A DNA stretch of 7,289 bases from Vulcanimicrobiota bacterium (GCA_030043675.1 JASHXG010000067.1:1-7289); one strand, 5' to 3'; numbered from the stretch's first letter, positions 1 through 6,352 are shown. Notes: a model not told the origin generated them from the letters alone. Translations and numbers: made by a program.

Positions 1-248
1 GGCAGCGCGTCCATGTCGGCACGCAGCAGCGTCACCGGCCCCGGCTTTCTGCCGCGCAGCGTCGCCAGAATGCCCGTCCCGCCGACGCCGGCGCGAATCT
101 CATCGAAGCCGCCCTCACGCAACTCTTGCTCGATGAAGGCGGCCGTCTCAAACTCGACCAGCGAAAGCTCCGGATGCGCGTGAAAGTGTCGCCGATAACG
201 CACGAGCTGCTCGGCCGGAACGTCGACGGAAGCGAAATGCTCTATCAT
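1..248 (-). CDS. M20-family amidohydrolase/metallopeptidase, N-terminal part (runs off left edge)
   Basis: Only the first 82 codons are in the window; the gene continues past base 1. The translation begins MIEHFASVDVPAEQLVRYRR. It then carries the N-terminal signature of the M20 amidohydrolase family (hippurate, N-acyl-amino-acid and IAA-amino-acid hydrolases): HFHAHPELS at residues 21-29, a conserved acidic helix after it, and LRADMDALP around residues 75-83. Family members are usually cytosolic metal-dependent enzymes of about 390-430 residues that cleave amide bonds of N-acylated amino acids or small peptides. The metal ligands lie beyond the edge, so activity and substrate cannot be judged. 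The ATG overlaps the TGA of the upstream protease-like gene (ATGA, 4 nt), and no Shine-Dalgarno sequence is visible before it, so translation is probably coupled. The family call is good; the specific substrate is unknown. Confidence 0.88.
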   Translation of the reverse strand, partial: MIEHFASVDVPAEQLVRYRRHFHAHPELSLVEFETAAFIEQELREGGFDEIRAGVGGTGILATLRGRKPGPVTLLRADMDAL

Positions 249-1792
249 ACGAGTGGCTTGAACCAGAGCTTACGGTTCGCGTAATCGAAGATGAGGTCGA
301 AATCGCTCAACGTGTCGCGTCCAATCAGCCCATCGTAGTCACGTTGCTGCGCATAGGCAGCCGACGGCACGACGACTTGAACGTCGCCGAATATCCAATC
401 ACCCAGGACGAGGCGCTTCATGGTAAGGTGCTTGACGCCGAACGGCTTACCTCCGACAGTGATCAGCTCTTCCTGATCTGCCATCCCGGAAGGAATCTTA
501 TTGGGGAATCGCGCGAAGTAGTGCGGATAGAGCATCGAATAGAGGGCACCGAGATCGGCGACGAAGTTGCCCGGCACTCCGCTAAACGCCGCCTGAATCA
601 TCGGCACCCCATAATCCAAACGCAGCGGCAACGCCGACCATCCTCGTTCGGTCAGGTCCGGCGGCACTTGACCGTACAGTGTTAGGATCTTGTTCTGGAA
701 GTCCACCTCCAGGGCGCCGCTGCCGATGAAATCGGTGCCCAACAAACCGACGACCCGCTCGCTGGGGTTCTGCTCCTCAAAGTTCAGAGTGGAGAAGGCG
801 ACGTCCCGAGCGGCCAGCCCCGTCAGCGACAAGTCGGGAGCGCGAGCGTTCGCGATCGTATAATCACCGGCGAAGCTCATCCGCATTGCGCCGGTCGACG
901 GCATTCCAAGCTCGTCTGCAACGCCGCGGTCGATAACCATGTCGGGGCAGCCGGAGTCCAACAGGAAATCGAGGCCGCGACCTGCGATCGAAACGCGCAC
1001 GATGATGCCGTGATCCGTGAATCGAGCCGGGACGGCCACGGCATCGCGGCCGGCGAGATCGAAGAGCGGTCTCGAAGGTGGAATCGTCAGATCGATCGAC
1101 CCTGCGAGAACGCGGTCGTAGCTCGCGACGCTCGTTCTGCGCGTGACCGAGGCTCCGTCTTGCTCGTAGTCGATGACGCTCGCCACCATCCTTCCGAAGA
1201 AACGCCGGTAGCCGCTGTAGAGCCACACCTGCTTGTGCCCGTCATAATCGATCATGTCGAGACGAGACAGCAGATCCGTCTTGGCGTCGTAATAGCGCCG
1301 TTCCATCAGCCCTGAGTGCGGAGCAATTTCGACTACGAGGCTCGGCGACTCATCGGCGGTCAGACCGAGGAGCTTGACGCCGGTCTGTGGATTCTCGGGC
1401 GCGCGCAGCGCACCGATGAACGGGTCTTCCTCCTGAGCGAAACTTGACGAAGGCAGGACGAGCCCATTGACATCCCGTTGCCATTGCCGCCCTTGATACT
1501 CACCGTACGCCCAGCTGACGTCGCCCTGCTTCACCGTCGTGCGAAAGTCGCTTCCGTTCGAAAAGGTCTCCGTCGTCCAGACGTCGCCGGCGCTCGATTG
1601 CGTTCGCATGACCGCGCGATAGGCGCCAGGCTCCAGGGCCCCGGCAGCGCGCCGATTGAGGTCGAAGAGTTGCGACAGCGTGACGGATGCCGGCGCGTAG
1701 GCTCGAGTCGGCGGCGTATCGGCAACCAGCGACCAGAGCGCAGCAAGGACGACGGCAGCGCCTACGAGCATCTCGCGTCTTTCGCGCCGCAT
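245..1792 (-). CDS. Secreted protein with LolA-like N-terminal region and two retropepsin-like aspartic protease lobes
   Basis: This is a 515-residue protein read from the ATG at 1792. That start gives a classic signal peptide: MRRERRE, a hydrophobic core at residues 9-24, and AYA/APA cleavage options at 31-35. The open frame extends upstream to 2077, but that part overlaps the divergent E1-alpha gene and looks like noise. Residues about 50-225 resemble the LolA/LppX-like beta fold seen in outer-membrane lipoprotein-sorting relatives (inferred from pattern only). Residues about 255-375 form a retropepsin-type lobe with the catalytic-type motif FLLDSG (D279-S-G) and a psi-loop GLLGTDF near 349-355, followed by LEVDFQNKILTLYG. 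A second lobe follows from about 390 with D413-L-G-A and GLIGRDTL near 488-495, then FDLIFDYANRKLWF. It is probably periplasmic. Proteolysis is plausible but unproven because the second motif has Leu where Ser/Thr is expected. A downstream ATG at 1771 is possible but would lose the basic n-region. Confidence 0.85.
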   Translation of the reverse strand: MRRERREMLVGAAVVLAALWSLVADTPPTRAYAPASVTLSQLFDLNRRAAGALEPGAYRAVMRTQSSAGDVWTTETFSNGSDFRTTVKQGDVSWAYGEYQGRQWQRDVNGLVLPSSSFAQEEDPFIGALRAPENPQTGVKLLGLTADESPSLVVEIAPHSGLMERRYYDAKTDLLSRLDMIDYDGHKQVWLYSGYRRFFGRMVASVIDYEQDGASVTRRTSVASYDRVLAGSIDLTIPPSRPLFDLAGRDAVAVPARFTDHGIIVRVSIAGRGLDFLLDSGCPDMVIDRGVADELGMPSTGAMRMSFAGDYTIANARAPDLSLTGLAARDVAFSTLNFEEQNPSERVVGLLGTDFIGSGALEVDFQNKILTLYGQVPPDLTERGWSALPLRLDYGVPMIQAAFSGVPGNFVADLGALYSMLYPHYFARFPNKIPSGMADQEELITVGGKPFGVKHLTMKRLVLGDWIFGDVQVVVPSAAYAQQRDYDGLIGRDTLSDFDLIFDYANRKLWFKPLV

Positions 1793-1841
1793 CCACGGAG
1801 CCCATCTAAGGGCTTGCGCTCCGCAGGATTTCGCCGCGCGG
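1793..1841. other. Short divergent intergenic gap
   Basis: These 49 nt separate the start codons of the minus-strand protease-like gene and the plus-strand dehydrogenase operon. They would have to hold, or sit beside, promoters for both directions. I see no convincing -35/-10 pair on either strand. AGGA at 1825-1828 lies 13 nt from the GTG at 1842, too far for a good Shine-Dalgarno. Promoters may lie inside the opposing coding regions. Confidence 0.5.
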
Positions 1842-2900
1842 GTGCGAGTAGTGGGACTCGTGGCCGTCCAACACCGCGATCCCTCCGCATCGTCCTTCGG
1901 GCGCCATGGTCTGTCCGACCAGCAGCTCCTAGCGATCTTTCGCACGATGCTGATGCATCGCACGCTCGAGAATCGAGGCTTCCAGCTCAACCGGCAGGGG
2001 AAGATTCCGTTCGCCTCGGCCGGTGAAGGCCACGAGGCGGTCCAAGCGGGCGCGGCGATGGCGTTCGCGCGCGGCAAGGATATCCTCGTTCCCTACTACC
2101 GAGACTTGGGACTCGATCTCGGCATCGGCCTGACGCCCTACGAGGTGCTCCTATCGCTCTTCGCGCGAGCCGCCGATCACTCAGCCGGTCGACAGTTCCC
2201 GCATCATTATGCCAGCCGCCGCCTCGGCGTACAGACGATCAGCTCGGTAATCGCCGCGCAGCTGCCGCACGCGGTTGGAGCGGCGTACGCGCTGCACTAT
2301 CGCGGCGAACGAGGGCGAGCCGTGCTGACGACCTTCGGCGACGGCGCAACCAGCGAAGGCGAGTGGCACGAATCGGTAAACTTCGCCGCCGTCCATCGGC
2401 TGCCGATCATCTTTCTTTGCGAGAATAATGAATGGGCGATCTCGACTCCACTGGCCAAGCAGATGGGGCAGCCCGACGTTTATAAGCGGGCCGAAGGATA
2501 CGGGCTGCCGGGCGTCGTGGTCGACGGAATGGACGCCATCGCCTGTTACGCTGCGGTGAAGGAAGCGCTCGAGCGCGCTCGTTCCGGCGGCGGCCCGACG
2601 TTGGTCGAGGCGAAATGCTACCGCTTCTTGGCGCACACGACCGACGACGACGACCGGACCTATCGCTCGCGCGAAGAGGTCGAAGCCCGTCGCAAAGACG
2701 ACCCGGTGCCCCGCTTCGAGCGTCTGTTGCTGGATGAATCGATCCTGACCGAGGAGGGCATGGAAGCGCTGAAGCGTTCGATCCGCGAGGAAGTCGACGA
2801 GGCGACGGACCGGGCTGAAGTAATGGCCTATGCGCCGGCCGAAGATCTTTATCGAGACGTTTACGCCGACGGCTGGCAGCCGTGGCGCGGAGAGGAGTGA
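1842..2900 (+). CDS. bkdAA: Branched-chain 2-oxoacid dehydrogenase E1 alpha subunit, copy 1
   Basis: This 352-residue protein is a ThDP-dependent E1-alpha that, with E1-beta, decarboxylates branched-chain 2-oxoacids and acylates the lipoyl group of E2. The ThDP motif is intact: GDG at 166-168 and the matching NN at 195-196 (ENNEWAIS). YYRDLG at 85-90, GRQFPHHY at 116-123, ISSVIAAQ at 133-140 and H265 in the loop AHTTDDDD are typical E1-alpha elements. GRQFPHHY matches the GRQMPVHY type of BCKDH rather than the GRGGSMH type of pyruvate dehydrogenase. The start is uncertain: GTG at 1842, 1851 and 1860 are all in frame, none has a good Shine-Dalgarno, and 1860 would give an N-terminus closer in length to copy 2. 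It is the first gene of the operon, 7 nt before copy 2. VDGMD at 228-232 matches the family consensus. It is certainly an E1-alpha; the substrate is inferred from these motifs and from the downstream E1-beta and E2. Confidence 0.92.
   Translation: MRVVGLVAVQHRDPSASSFGRHGLSDQQLLAIFRTMLMHRTLENRGFQLNRQGKIPFASAGEGHEAVQAGAAMAFARGKDILVPYYRDLGLDLGIGLTPYEVLLSLFARAADHSAGRQFPHHYASRRLGVQTISSVIAAQLPHAVGAAYALHYRGERGRAVLTTFGDGATSEGEWHESVNFAAVHRLPIIFLCENNEWAISTPLAKQMGQPDVYKRAEGYGLPGVVVDGMDAIACYAAVKEALERARSGGGPTLVEAKCYRFLAHTTDDDDRTYRSREEVEARRKDDPVPRFERLLLDESILTEEGMEALKRSIREEVDEATDRAEVMAYAPAEDLYRDVYADGWQPWRGEE
2889..2897 (+). promoter_or_regulatory. Strong ribosome-binding site for E1-alpha copy 2
   Basis: GGAGAGGAG lies inside the last codons of E1-alpha copy 1 and ends 10 nt before the GTG at 2908. 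It decides that start over an in-frame ATG at 2830, which would overlap copy 1 by 71 nt and add 26 residues unlike the family. The same 9-mer recurs at 6353-6361 before the outer-membrane gene. Confidence 0.75.
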
Positions 2901-2907
2901 CGCAACG

Positions 2908-3933
2908 GTGAGCACCGACACGAAAGCTGGAACGCTCGAACGTCACGGTCTCAACGACGATCAACTGCGAGCGATGCTTCGCAACATGCTCCTTCAGCGC
3001 CAGCTCGATAATCGCGGCTTTCAGCTCAACCGCCAAGGCAAGGTGCCGTTTGCACTCGGCAGCGAGGGCCACGAAGCGCTGCAGGCCGGCGCCGCGATGG
3101 CCTTCGATCGCGGCAAGGACATTCTCGCTCCCTATTACCGCGATCTCGGGCTGTGCCTCGGCATCGGCCTTACGCCGTATGAAATCATGCTCTCGATCTT
3201 TGCGCGCGAGAGCGACCACAACGGCGGTCGTCAGTTCCCCAATCACTATTCCTCCAAAGCGATCGGCTTGATGTCGTTCTCTTCGGTCTTGGCCGCGCAT
3301 CTGCCGCACGCCGTGGGTGCCGCCTATGCGATCGCGTACCGCGAGCAAGCGGGACGAGCAGTGCTGGCCACATGCGGCGACGGCACGACCAGCGAAGGCG
3401 AGTGGCACGAGTCGATGAACTTTGCGGCGATCCACAAGCTGCCGTTCGTGATGCTCGTCGAGAATAACGAGTGGGCGATCTCGACGCCGCTCAGCAGACA
3501 GATGGCGCAGCCGGAGATTTGGAAGCGCGCGGCCGGGTACGGGATGCCGGGGCGGCGTTTCAACGGCTTTGATCCGATCGAAACCTACGCGGCGGTGAAG
3601 GAGGCGATGGATCGCGCGCGGAGCGGCGGCGGTCCCAGCTTGATCGAAGGCATCTGCTATCGCTATCTGGCGCATTCGACCGACGATAACGATCTTACGT
3701 ATCGAACGCGCGAAGAGGTGCTGGAGCGGCGCAAACAAGATCCGGTTCCGGCCTTCGAGGCGGTCTTGGTGGAGCATGGCGTGATGACGCCGCAGGAAGT
3801 CGACGCGATGCGCAAGGACGTGTTGCGCGAAACGAACGAAGCGACCGATGCGGCCGAAGCGCAGCCGTACCCGAAGCCGGCGGACTTGTACACGAATCTC
3901 TACGAAGGAGCCTGGCAGCCGTGGCAGTCGTAA
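2908..3933 (+). CDS. bkdAA: Branched-chain 2-oxoacid dehydrogenase E1 alpha subunit, copy 2
   Basis: This 341-residue paralogue of the preceding gene (about 64% identical, ungapped over 327 residues) has the same predicted role as ThDP-dependent E1-alpha. The ThDP motif is intact: GDG at 157-159 and NN at 186-187. YYRDLG (76-81), GRQFPNHY (107-114) and H256 in AHSTDDND are also present. S257 occupies the position of the regulatory phosphoserine of mammalian E1-alpha; copy 1 has Thr there. Copy 2 departs from copy 1 mainly at 114-125 (KAIGLMSFSS against RRLGVQTISS), at 216-222 (RRFNGFD where the consensus is VDGMD) and in the C-terminal 50-60 residues. The GTG start is supported by GGAGAGGAG 10 nt upstream. 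The stop lies 13 nt inside the E1-beta gene, so copy 2 is the alpha most directly coupled to beta. No sign of decay is visible. Whether it uses a different substrate or assembles together with copy 1 cannot be told from sequence. Confidence 0.92.
   Translation: MSTDTKAGTLERHGLNDDQLRAMLRNMLLQRQLDNRGFQLNRQGKVPFALGSEGHEALQAGAAMAFDRGKDILAPYYRDLGLCLGIGLTPYEIMLSIFARESDHNGGRQFPNHYSSKAIGLMSFSSVLAAHLPHAVGAAYAIAYREQAGRAVLATCGDGTTSEGEWHESMNFAAIHKLPFVMLVENNEWAISTPLSRQMAQPEIWKRAAGYGMPGRRFNGFDPIETYAAVKEAMDRARSGGGPSLIEGICYRYLAHSTDDNDLTYRTREEVLERRKQDPVPAFEAVLVEHGVMTPQEVDAMRKDVLRETNEATDAAEAQPYPKPADLYTNLYEGAWQPWQS
3905..3910 (+). promoter_or_regulatory. Ribosome-binding site for E1-beta
   Basis: AAGGAG lies within the end of E1-alpha copy 2, 10 nt before the GTG at 3921. 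It favours that start over the in-frame GTG/ATG at 3951/3954, which have no Shine-Dalgarno. The chosen start creates a 13-nt overlap with the upstream gene. Confidence 0.7.
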
Positions 3934-4928
3934 GCAATACCAGCTCAACCGTGATGAACAACGTCGAGGCCGTTCGCGCGACGCTCTACGAAGCGATGCG
4001 CAACGATGACCGGACGGTTATTCTCGGCGAGGACGTCGGCGCCCGCGGCAATGTCTTTCTCATCACCAAGGACTTCATCAAGGAGTTTGGGCCCGAACGG
4101 GTGATCGACACGCCGATCGCGGAAGCTTCGATCGTCGGCATCGCGGTTGGAATGGCGATGGAAGGATTGCGACCGATCGCCGAGATTCAGTTCGCCGACT
4201 TCATCTATCCATCGTTCAATCAAATCGTCGGCGAAGCGGCAAAAACGCGCTACCGTTCGAACGGCGAGTACACCTGTCCGCTGGTGATCCGCGCGCCCTA
4301 CGGCGGCGGTGTACGCGGCGCGCTCTCGCATTCGGTTTCGGTCGAAGCGTTGTTCTATCACGTTCCGGGATTGAAGATCGTCGCGCCCTCGTTTCCCGCC
4401 GACGTCAAGGGATTGCTCAACGCCGCAATCGACGATCCCGATCCGGTCCTCTTCCTCGAGCACAAGAAGACCTACCGGCTCATTAAAGGCGAGGTGCCCG
4501 ACGGTCACTACACGATCCCGCTGGGCAAGGCGAACGTCTTAAAGGAGGGGACGCAGCTCACGGCCGTTTCGTACGGACTCTACGTTCACTGGGCGCTGGA
4601 AGCGGCCGCGCAGCTCCAAGAATCCGGGCTGTCGGTGGAGGTCATCGATCTGCGCTCGATCCGGCCGATGGACAAAACCACGATCCTGCGCAGCGTGGAG
4701 AAGACCCGCAAGCTCCTGATCATTCACGAGGACAACAAGTTCGGGGGCGTCGGCGCCGAGATCAGCGCGATGGTCGCCGAAGAAGCCCTCTTCCACTTGG
4801 ACGCGCCGATTCGGCGTCTCGCGGGTCCCGACGTGCCCCCAATGGGCTACGCGCTGCCGCTCGAAGAAGAGTTCATGTCCTCGCCGGCCGAAATGGCGCA
4901 AGCAATGCGCGAGCTGGTGGAGTTCTGA
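3921..4928 (+). CDS. bkdAB: Branched-chain 2-oxoacid dehydrogenase E1 beta subunit
   Basis: This 335-residue protein is the E1-beta partner of the E1 heterotetramer, supplying the half of the active site that activates ThDP. It opens with the usual ILGEDVGARGNVF (34-46). Next comes DTPIAEASIVGIAVGMAMEG (63-82), where E68 is the glutamate expected to contact the aminopyrimidine ring, then EIQFADFIYPSFNQIV and GGGVRGALSHSVSVEA (128-143) with H137. EHKKTYRLIKGEVP (180-193) and AGPDVPPMGYA (301-311) near the C-terminus closely resemble remembered Bacillus-type BkdAB sequences, which is my main reason for calling the complex branched-chain rather than pyruvate dehydrogenase. Length is normal for the family. 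It overlaps copy 2 of E1-alpha by 13 nt and the E2 gene by 1 nt (TGATG), implying translational coupling. It is the only beta subunit visible for the two alpha genes. Confidence 0.94.
   Translation: MAVVSNTSSTVMNNVEAVRATLYEAMRNDDRTVILGEDVGARGNVFLITKDFIKEFGPERVIDTPIAEASIVGIAVGMAMEGLRPIAEIQFADFIYPSFNQIVGEAAKTRYRSNGEYTCPLVIRAPYGGGVRGALSHSVSVEALFYHVPGLKIVAPSFPADVKGLLNAAIDDPDPVLFLEHKKTYRLIKGEVPDGHYTIPLGKANVLKEGTQLTAVSYGLYVHWALEAAAQLQESGLSVEVIDLRSIRPMDKTTILRSVEKTRKLLIIHEDNKFGGVGAEISAMVAEEALFHLDAPIRRLAGPDVPPMGYALPLEEEFMSSPAEMAQAMRELVEF
4916..4922 (+). promoter_or_regulatory. Ribosome-binding site for E2
   Basis: GGTGGAG lies in the last codons of E1-beta, 5 nt before the ATG at 4928. With the TGATG stop/start overlap it fixes this start. 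The lipoyl domain begins immediately after it, as expected for an E2 protein. Confidence 0.6.
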
Positions 4929-6205
4929 TGCCTACGACAATTACGATGCCGCAGCTCGGCGAGACGGTGACCGAAGGCACCGTTGCGCAGTGGCTGAAAA
5001 AGACCGGGGACAGCGTCGATAAGTACGAAGATTTCGTCGAAGTCTCGACGGACAAGGTCAACGCGGGCGTTCCCTCGCCGGTCAGCGGGACGATCCGCGA
5101 GCTGCTCGTGAAAGAGGGCGAGACGGTTGCAACCGGAACGCCGATCGCCATCATCGACGAGCTCGGATCCGCGGCGCCTGGAGTGGAGGCGCCGGTTGTC
5201 GCAGCGCCGCCGGTGCCCGTCTCGAGTCCATCCTCGACCCCGTCAGCCGCGTCCGCTCCATCGTCCAACGGTGCGCAGCGCGCGCTCTCGGCTGCTTCGC
5301 CGGCGGTGCGGCGGCTCGCGCGCGAGCATCACATCGACATTCGGTCGATTCGAGGAAGCGGCGCCAATGGCCGCGTTACCGCTGACGACGTGCTGGCTGC
5401 TGCGCGCACCGCGCCGGTCGCGCACGCGGCGCCGGCGGCGCCCGTTGCACCGCCTCCCGAATCGGGCACCTCGACCTACGTTCAGCCGCTCCGCGGCACG
5501 CGCATTGCGCTCACGCAAGCCCGGCGTATCATTGCCGAACGAATGGTCGAGAGCAAACATGCGGCGCCGCATGCCTGGTCGATGGTCGAGATCGACGTCA
5601 CCGACGTCTGGGCGTGGCGGATGCGCGAAAAGGATCGCTTCGAGCGCGAAACCGGATATAAACTGACGCTGCTGCCCTTCTTCATTCGCGCGGTCGTTGA
5701 GTCGCTCGCGGCCTTCCCGCTGATGAACGCGAGGTTCGTTCCGGCGACCGGGCCGCAGCCGCCTGCGATCTACGTCAATGAAGACGTCAACATCGGTATC
5801 GCGATCGGGTTGCCGGCCAACCTGGTCGTGCCGGTCATAAAGCACGCCGACCAGCTTTCGATCAAGGGGCTCGCGCGCGCGGCTGCCGAGCTCATCGACA
5901 AAGCGCGCAAAGGGAAACTCAGCGTCGACGACCTCGCCGGCGGCACCTTTACCGTCAACAATAATGGCGCGAATGGTTCGTGGGCTTCGGCGCCGATCAT
6001 CAACGCCGGGCAGGCCGGCATCGTCACGATGGAAGCGGTCGTCAAGCAGCTGGTTGTGCGCGACGACGACACGATTGCGATTCGGCGTATGATGAACTCA
6101 TGTCTCTCGCTCGACCACCGAGTCGTCGACGGCTATGTTGCTTCAGGCTTCCTTGCCGATCTCAAGCGGCGACTCGAGGGGATGACGCCGGGCGGCGAGC
6201 TCTAA
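4928..6205 (+). CDS. bkdB: Branched-chain 2-oxoacid dehydrogenase E2 (dihydrolipoyl acyltransferase)
   Basis: This 425-residue E2 core protein takes the acyl group from E1 on its lipoyl arm and transfers it to CoA. An N-terminal lipoyl domain spans about 1-78, with K43 in STDKVNAGVPS as the expected lipoylated lysine. An Ala/Pro/Ser-rich flexible linker covers about 80-118. The peripheral-subunit binding domain is at about 123-158 (SPAVRRLAREHHIDI through GANGRVTADDVL). A second Ala/Pro linker covers about 160-180. The acyltransferase domain runs from about 185 to the end and contains the catalytic motif DHRVVDG (396-402; H397, D401). The stretch GGTFTVNNNGANGS (338-351) followed by APIIN resembles the GGTFTVNN..GS..S..IIN pattern of branched-chain E2 proteins more than the SNLGMFG pattern of pyruvate E2. 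There is a single lipoyl domain. It is the last gene of the operon; no E3 gene follows in the window, so dihydrolipoamide dehydrogenase must act from another locus. Confidence 0.94.
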   Translation: MPTTITMPQLGETVTEGTVAQWLKKTGDSVDKYEDFVEVSTDKVNAGVPSPVSGTIRELLVKEGETVATGTPIAIIDELGSAAPGVEAPVVAAPPVPVSSPSSTPSAASAPSSNGAQRALSAASPAVRRLAREHHIDIRSIRGSGANGRVTADDVLAAARTAPVAHAAPAAPVAPPPESGTSTYVQPLRGTRIALTQARRIIAERMVESKHAAPHAWSMVEIDVTDVWAWRMREKDRFERETGYKLTLLPFFIRAVVESLAAFPLMNARFVPATGPQPPAIYVNEDVNIGIAIGLPANLVVPVIKHADQLSIKGLARAAAELIDKARKGKLSVDDLAGGTFTVNNNGANGSWASAPIINAGQAGIVTMEAVVKQLVVRDDDTIAIRRMMNSCLSLDHRVVDGYVASGFLADLKRRLEGMTPGGEL

Positions 6206-6206
6206 G

Positions 6207-6247
6207 AACCGCCGCGGTTGAAGCAAGCCGGCGGTCAAACGCCCGGC
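6207..6247 (+). terminator. Possible hairpin terminator region after the dehydrogenase operon
   Basis: Two GC-rich inverted repeats follow the E2 stop. One is AACCG/CGGTT (6207-6211 and 6215-6219, 3-nt loop). The other is GCCGG/CCGGC (6227-6231 and 6243-6247), which extends by two CG pairs across a one-base bulge and leaves a GTCAAA loop. Neither is followed by a T-run, so a classical intrinsic terminator is not shown. Confidence 0.3.
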
Positions 6248-6248
6248 C

Positions 6249-6281
6249 ATCATCAGGTTGACCTTCATCACCTGTGATGAC
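6249..6281. promoter_or_regulatory. Nested inverted repeats, possible operator or RNA hairpin
   Basis: TCATCAC-CT-GTGATGA (6265-6280) is a perfect 7-bp dyad with a 2-nt centre. Just upstream is AGGT-TG-ACCT, preceded by another TCATCA at 6250-6255 that can also pair with TGATGA. The cluster lies about 90-120 nt before the start of the outer-membrane gene. It could be a repressor or activator site for that gene or part of the operon's 3' hairpin structure. No known regulator motif is recognised. Confidence 0.3.
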
Positions 6282-6352
6282 ATCGCATTAGCGGATACCC
6301 CCTCGAAGCTTAAAGCCCTAACATAAAGGCCAAAGTGCGCGCCCGCTTCGCT

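Larger units (their letters stand above)
1905..3924 (+). repeat. Diverged tandem gene duplication (two E1-alpha coding repeats, period 1039 bp)
   Basis: Bases 1905-2885 and 2944-3924 encode two 327-residue segments that align without a single gap; a hand count gives about 209 identical residues (64%). DNA-level identity survives in places, for example an exact 23-nt match at 2349-2371 and 3388-3410, offset by 1039 bp. This is an old tandem duplication (or insertion of a close paralogue) in which both copies stayed open and kept their cofactor motifs. Confidence 0.85.

Noticed and set aside
344..685. Plus-strand 113-codon open frame inside the protease-like gene
   Set aside because: It is antisense to the retropepsin lobes, with no recognisable domain or ribosome-binding site.
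1793..2077. N-terminal extension of the protease-like gene by 95 codons
   Set aside because: It overlaps the start of E1-alpha copy 1 on the other strand, shows no protein-like pattern, and would bury the signal peptide that starts at 1792.
2830..2907. Upstream ATG start for E1-alpha copy 2
   Set aside because: It would overlap copy 1 by 71 nt and adds residues not alignable to the family; the GTG at 2908 has a strong ribosome-binding site.
2407..3948. Long minus-strand open frame (513 codons) opposite E1-alpha copies 1 and 2
   Set aside because: It lies wholly antisense to strongly supported E1-alpha genes. Its translation is Arg/His-rich and low in coherent motifs, as expected for antisense frames in high-GC DNA.
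5150..5470. Low-complexity Ala/Pro/Ser-rich stretches as possible DNA repeats
   Set aside because: These encode the normal flexible linkers between E2 domains.
5243..5845. Minus-strand 200-codon open frame opposite E2
   Set aside because: It is an Arg-rich shadow of the E2 linker and acyltransferase domain.
1842..6205. Pyruvate or acetoin dehydrogenase complex instead of branched-chain
   Set aside because: The GRQFPHHY type motif in E1-alpha, EHKKTYRLIKGEVP in E1-beta and GGTFTVNN..GS in E2 all point to the branched-chain family. The exact substrate still needs experiment.
6288..6324. Possible promoter (TTAGCG and TAACAT) for the barrel gene
   Set aside because: The spacing of about 25 nt between the two boxes is too long and the -35 match is poor.
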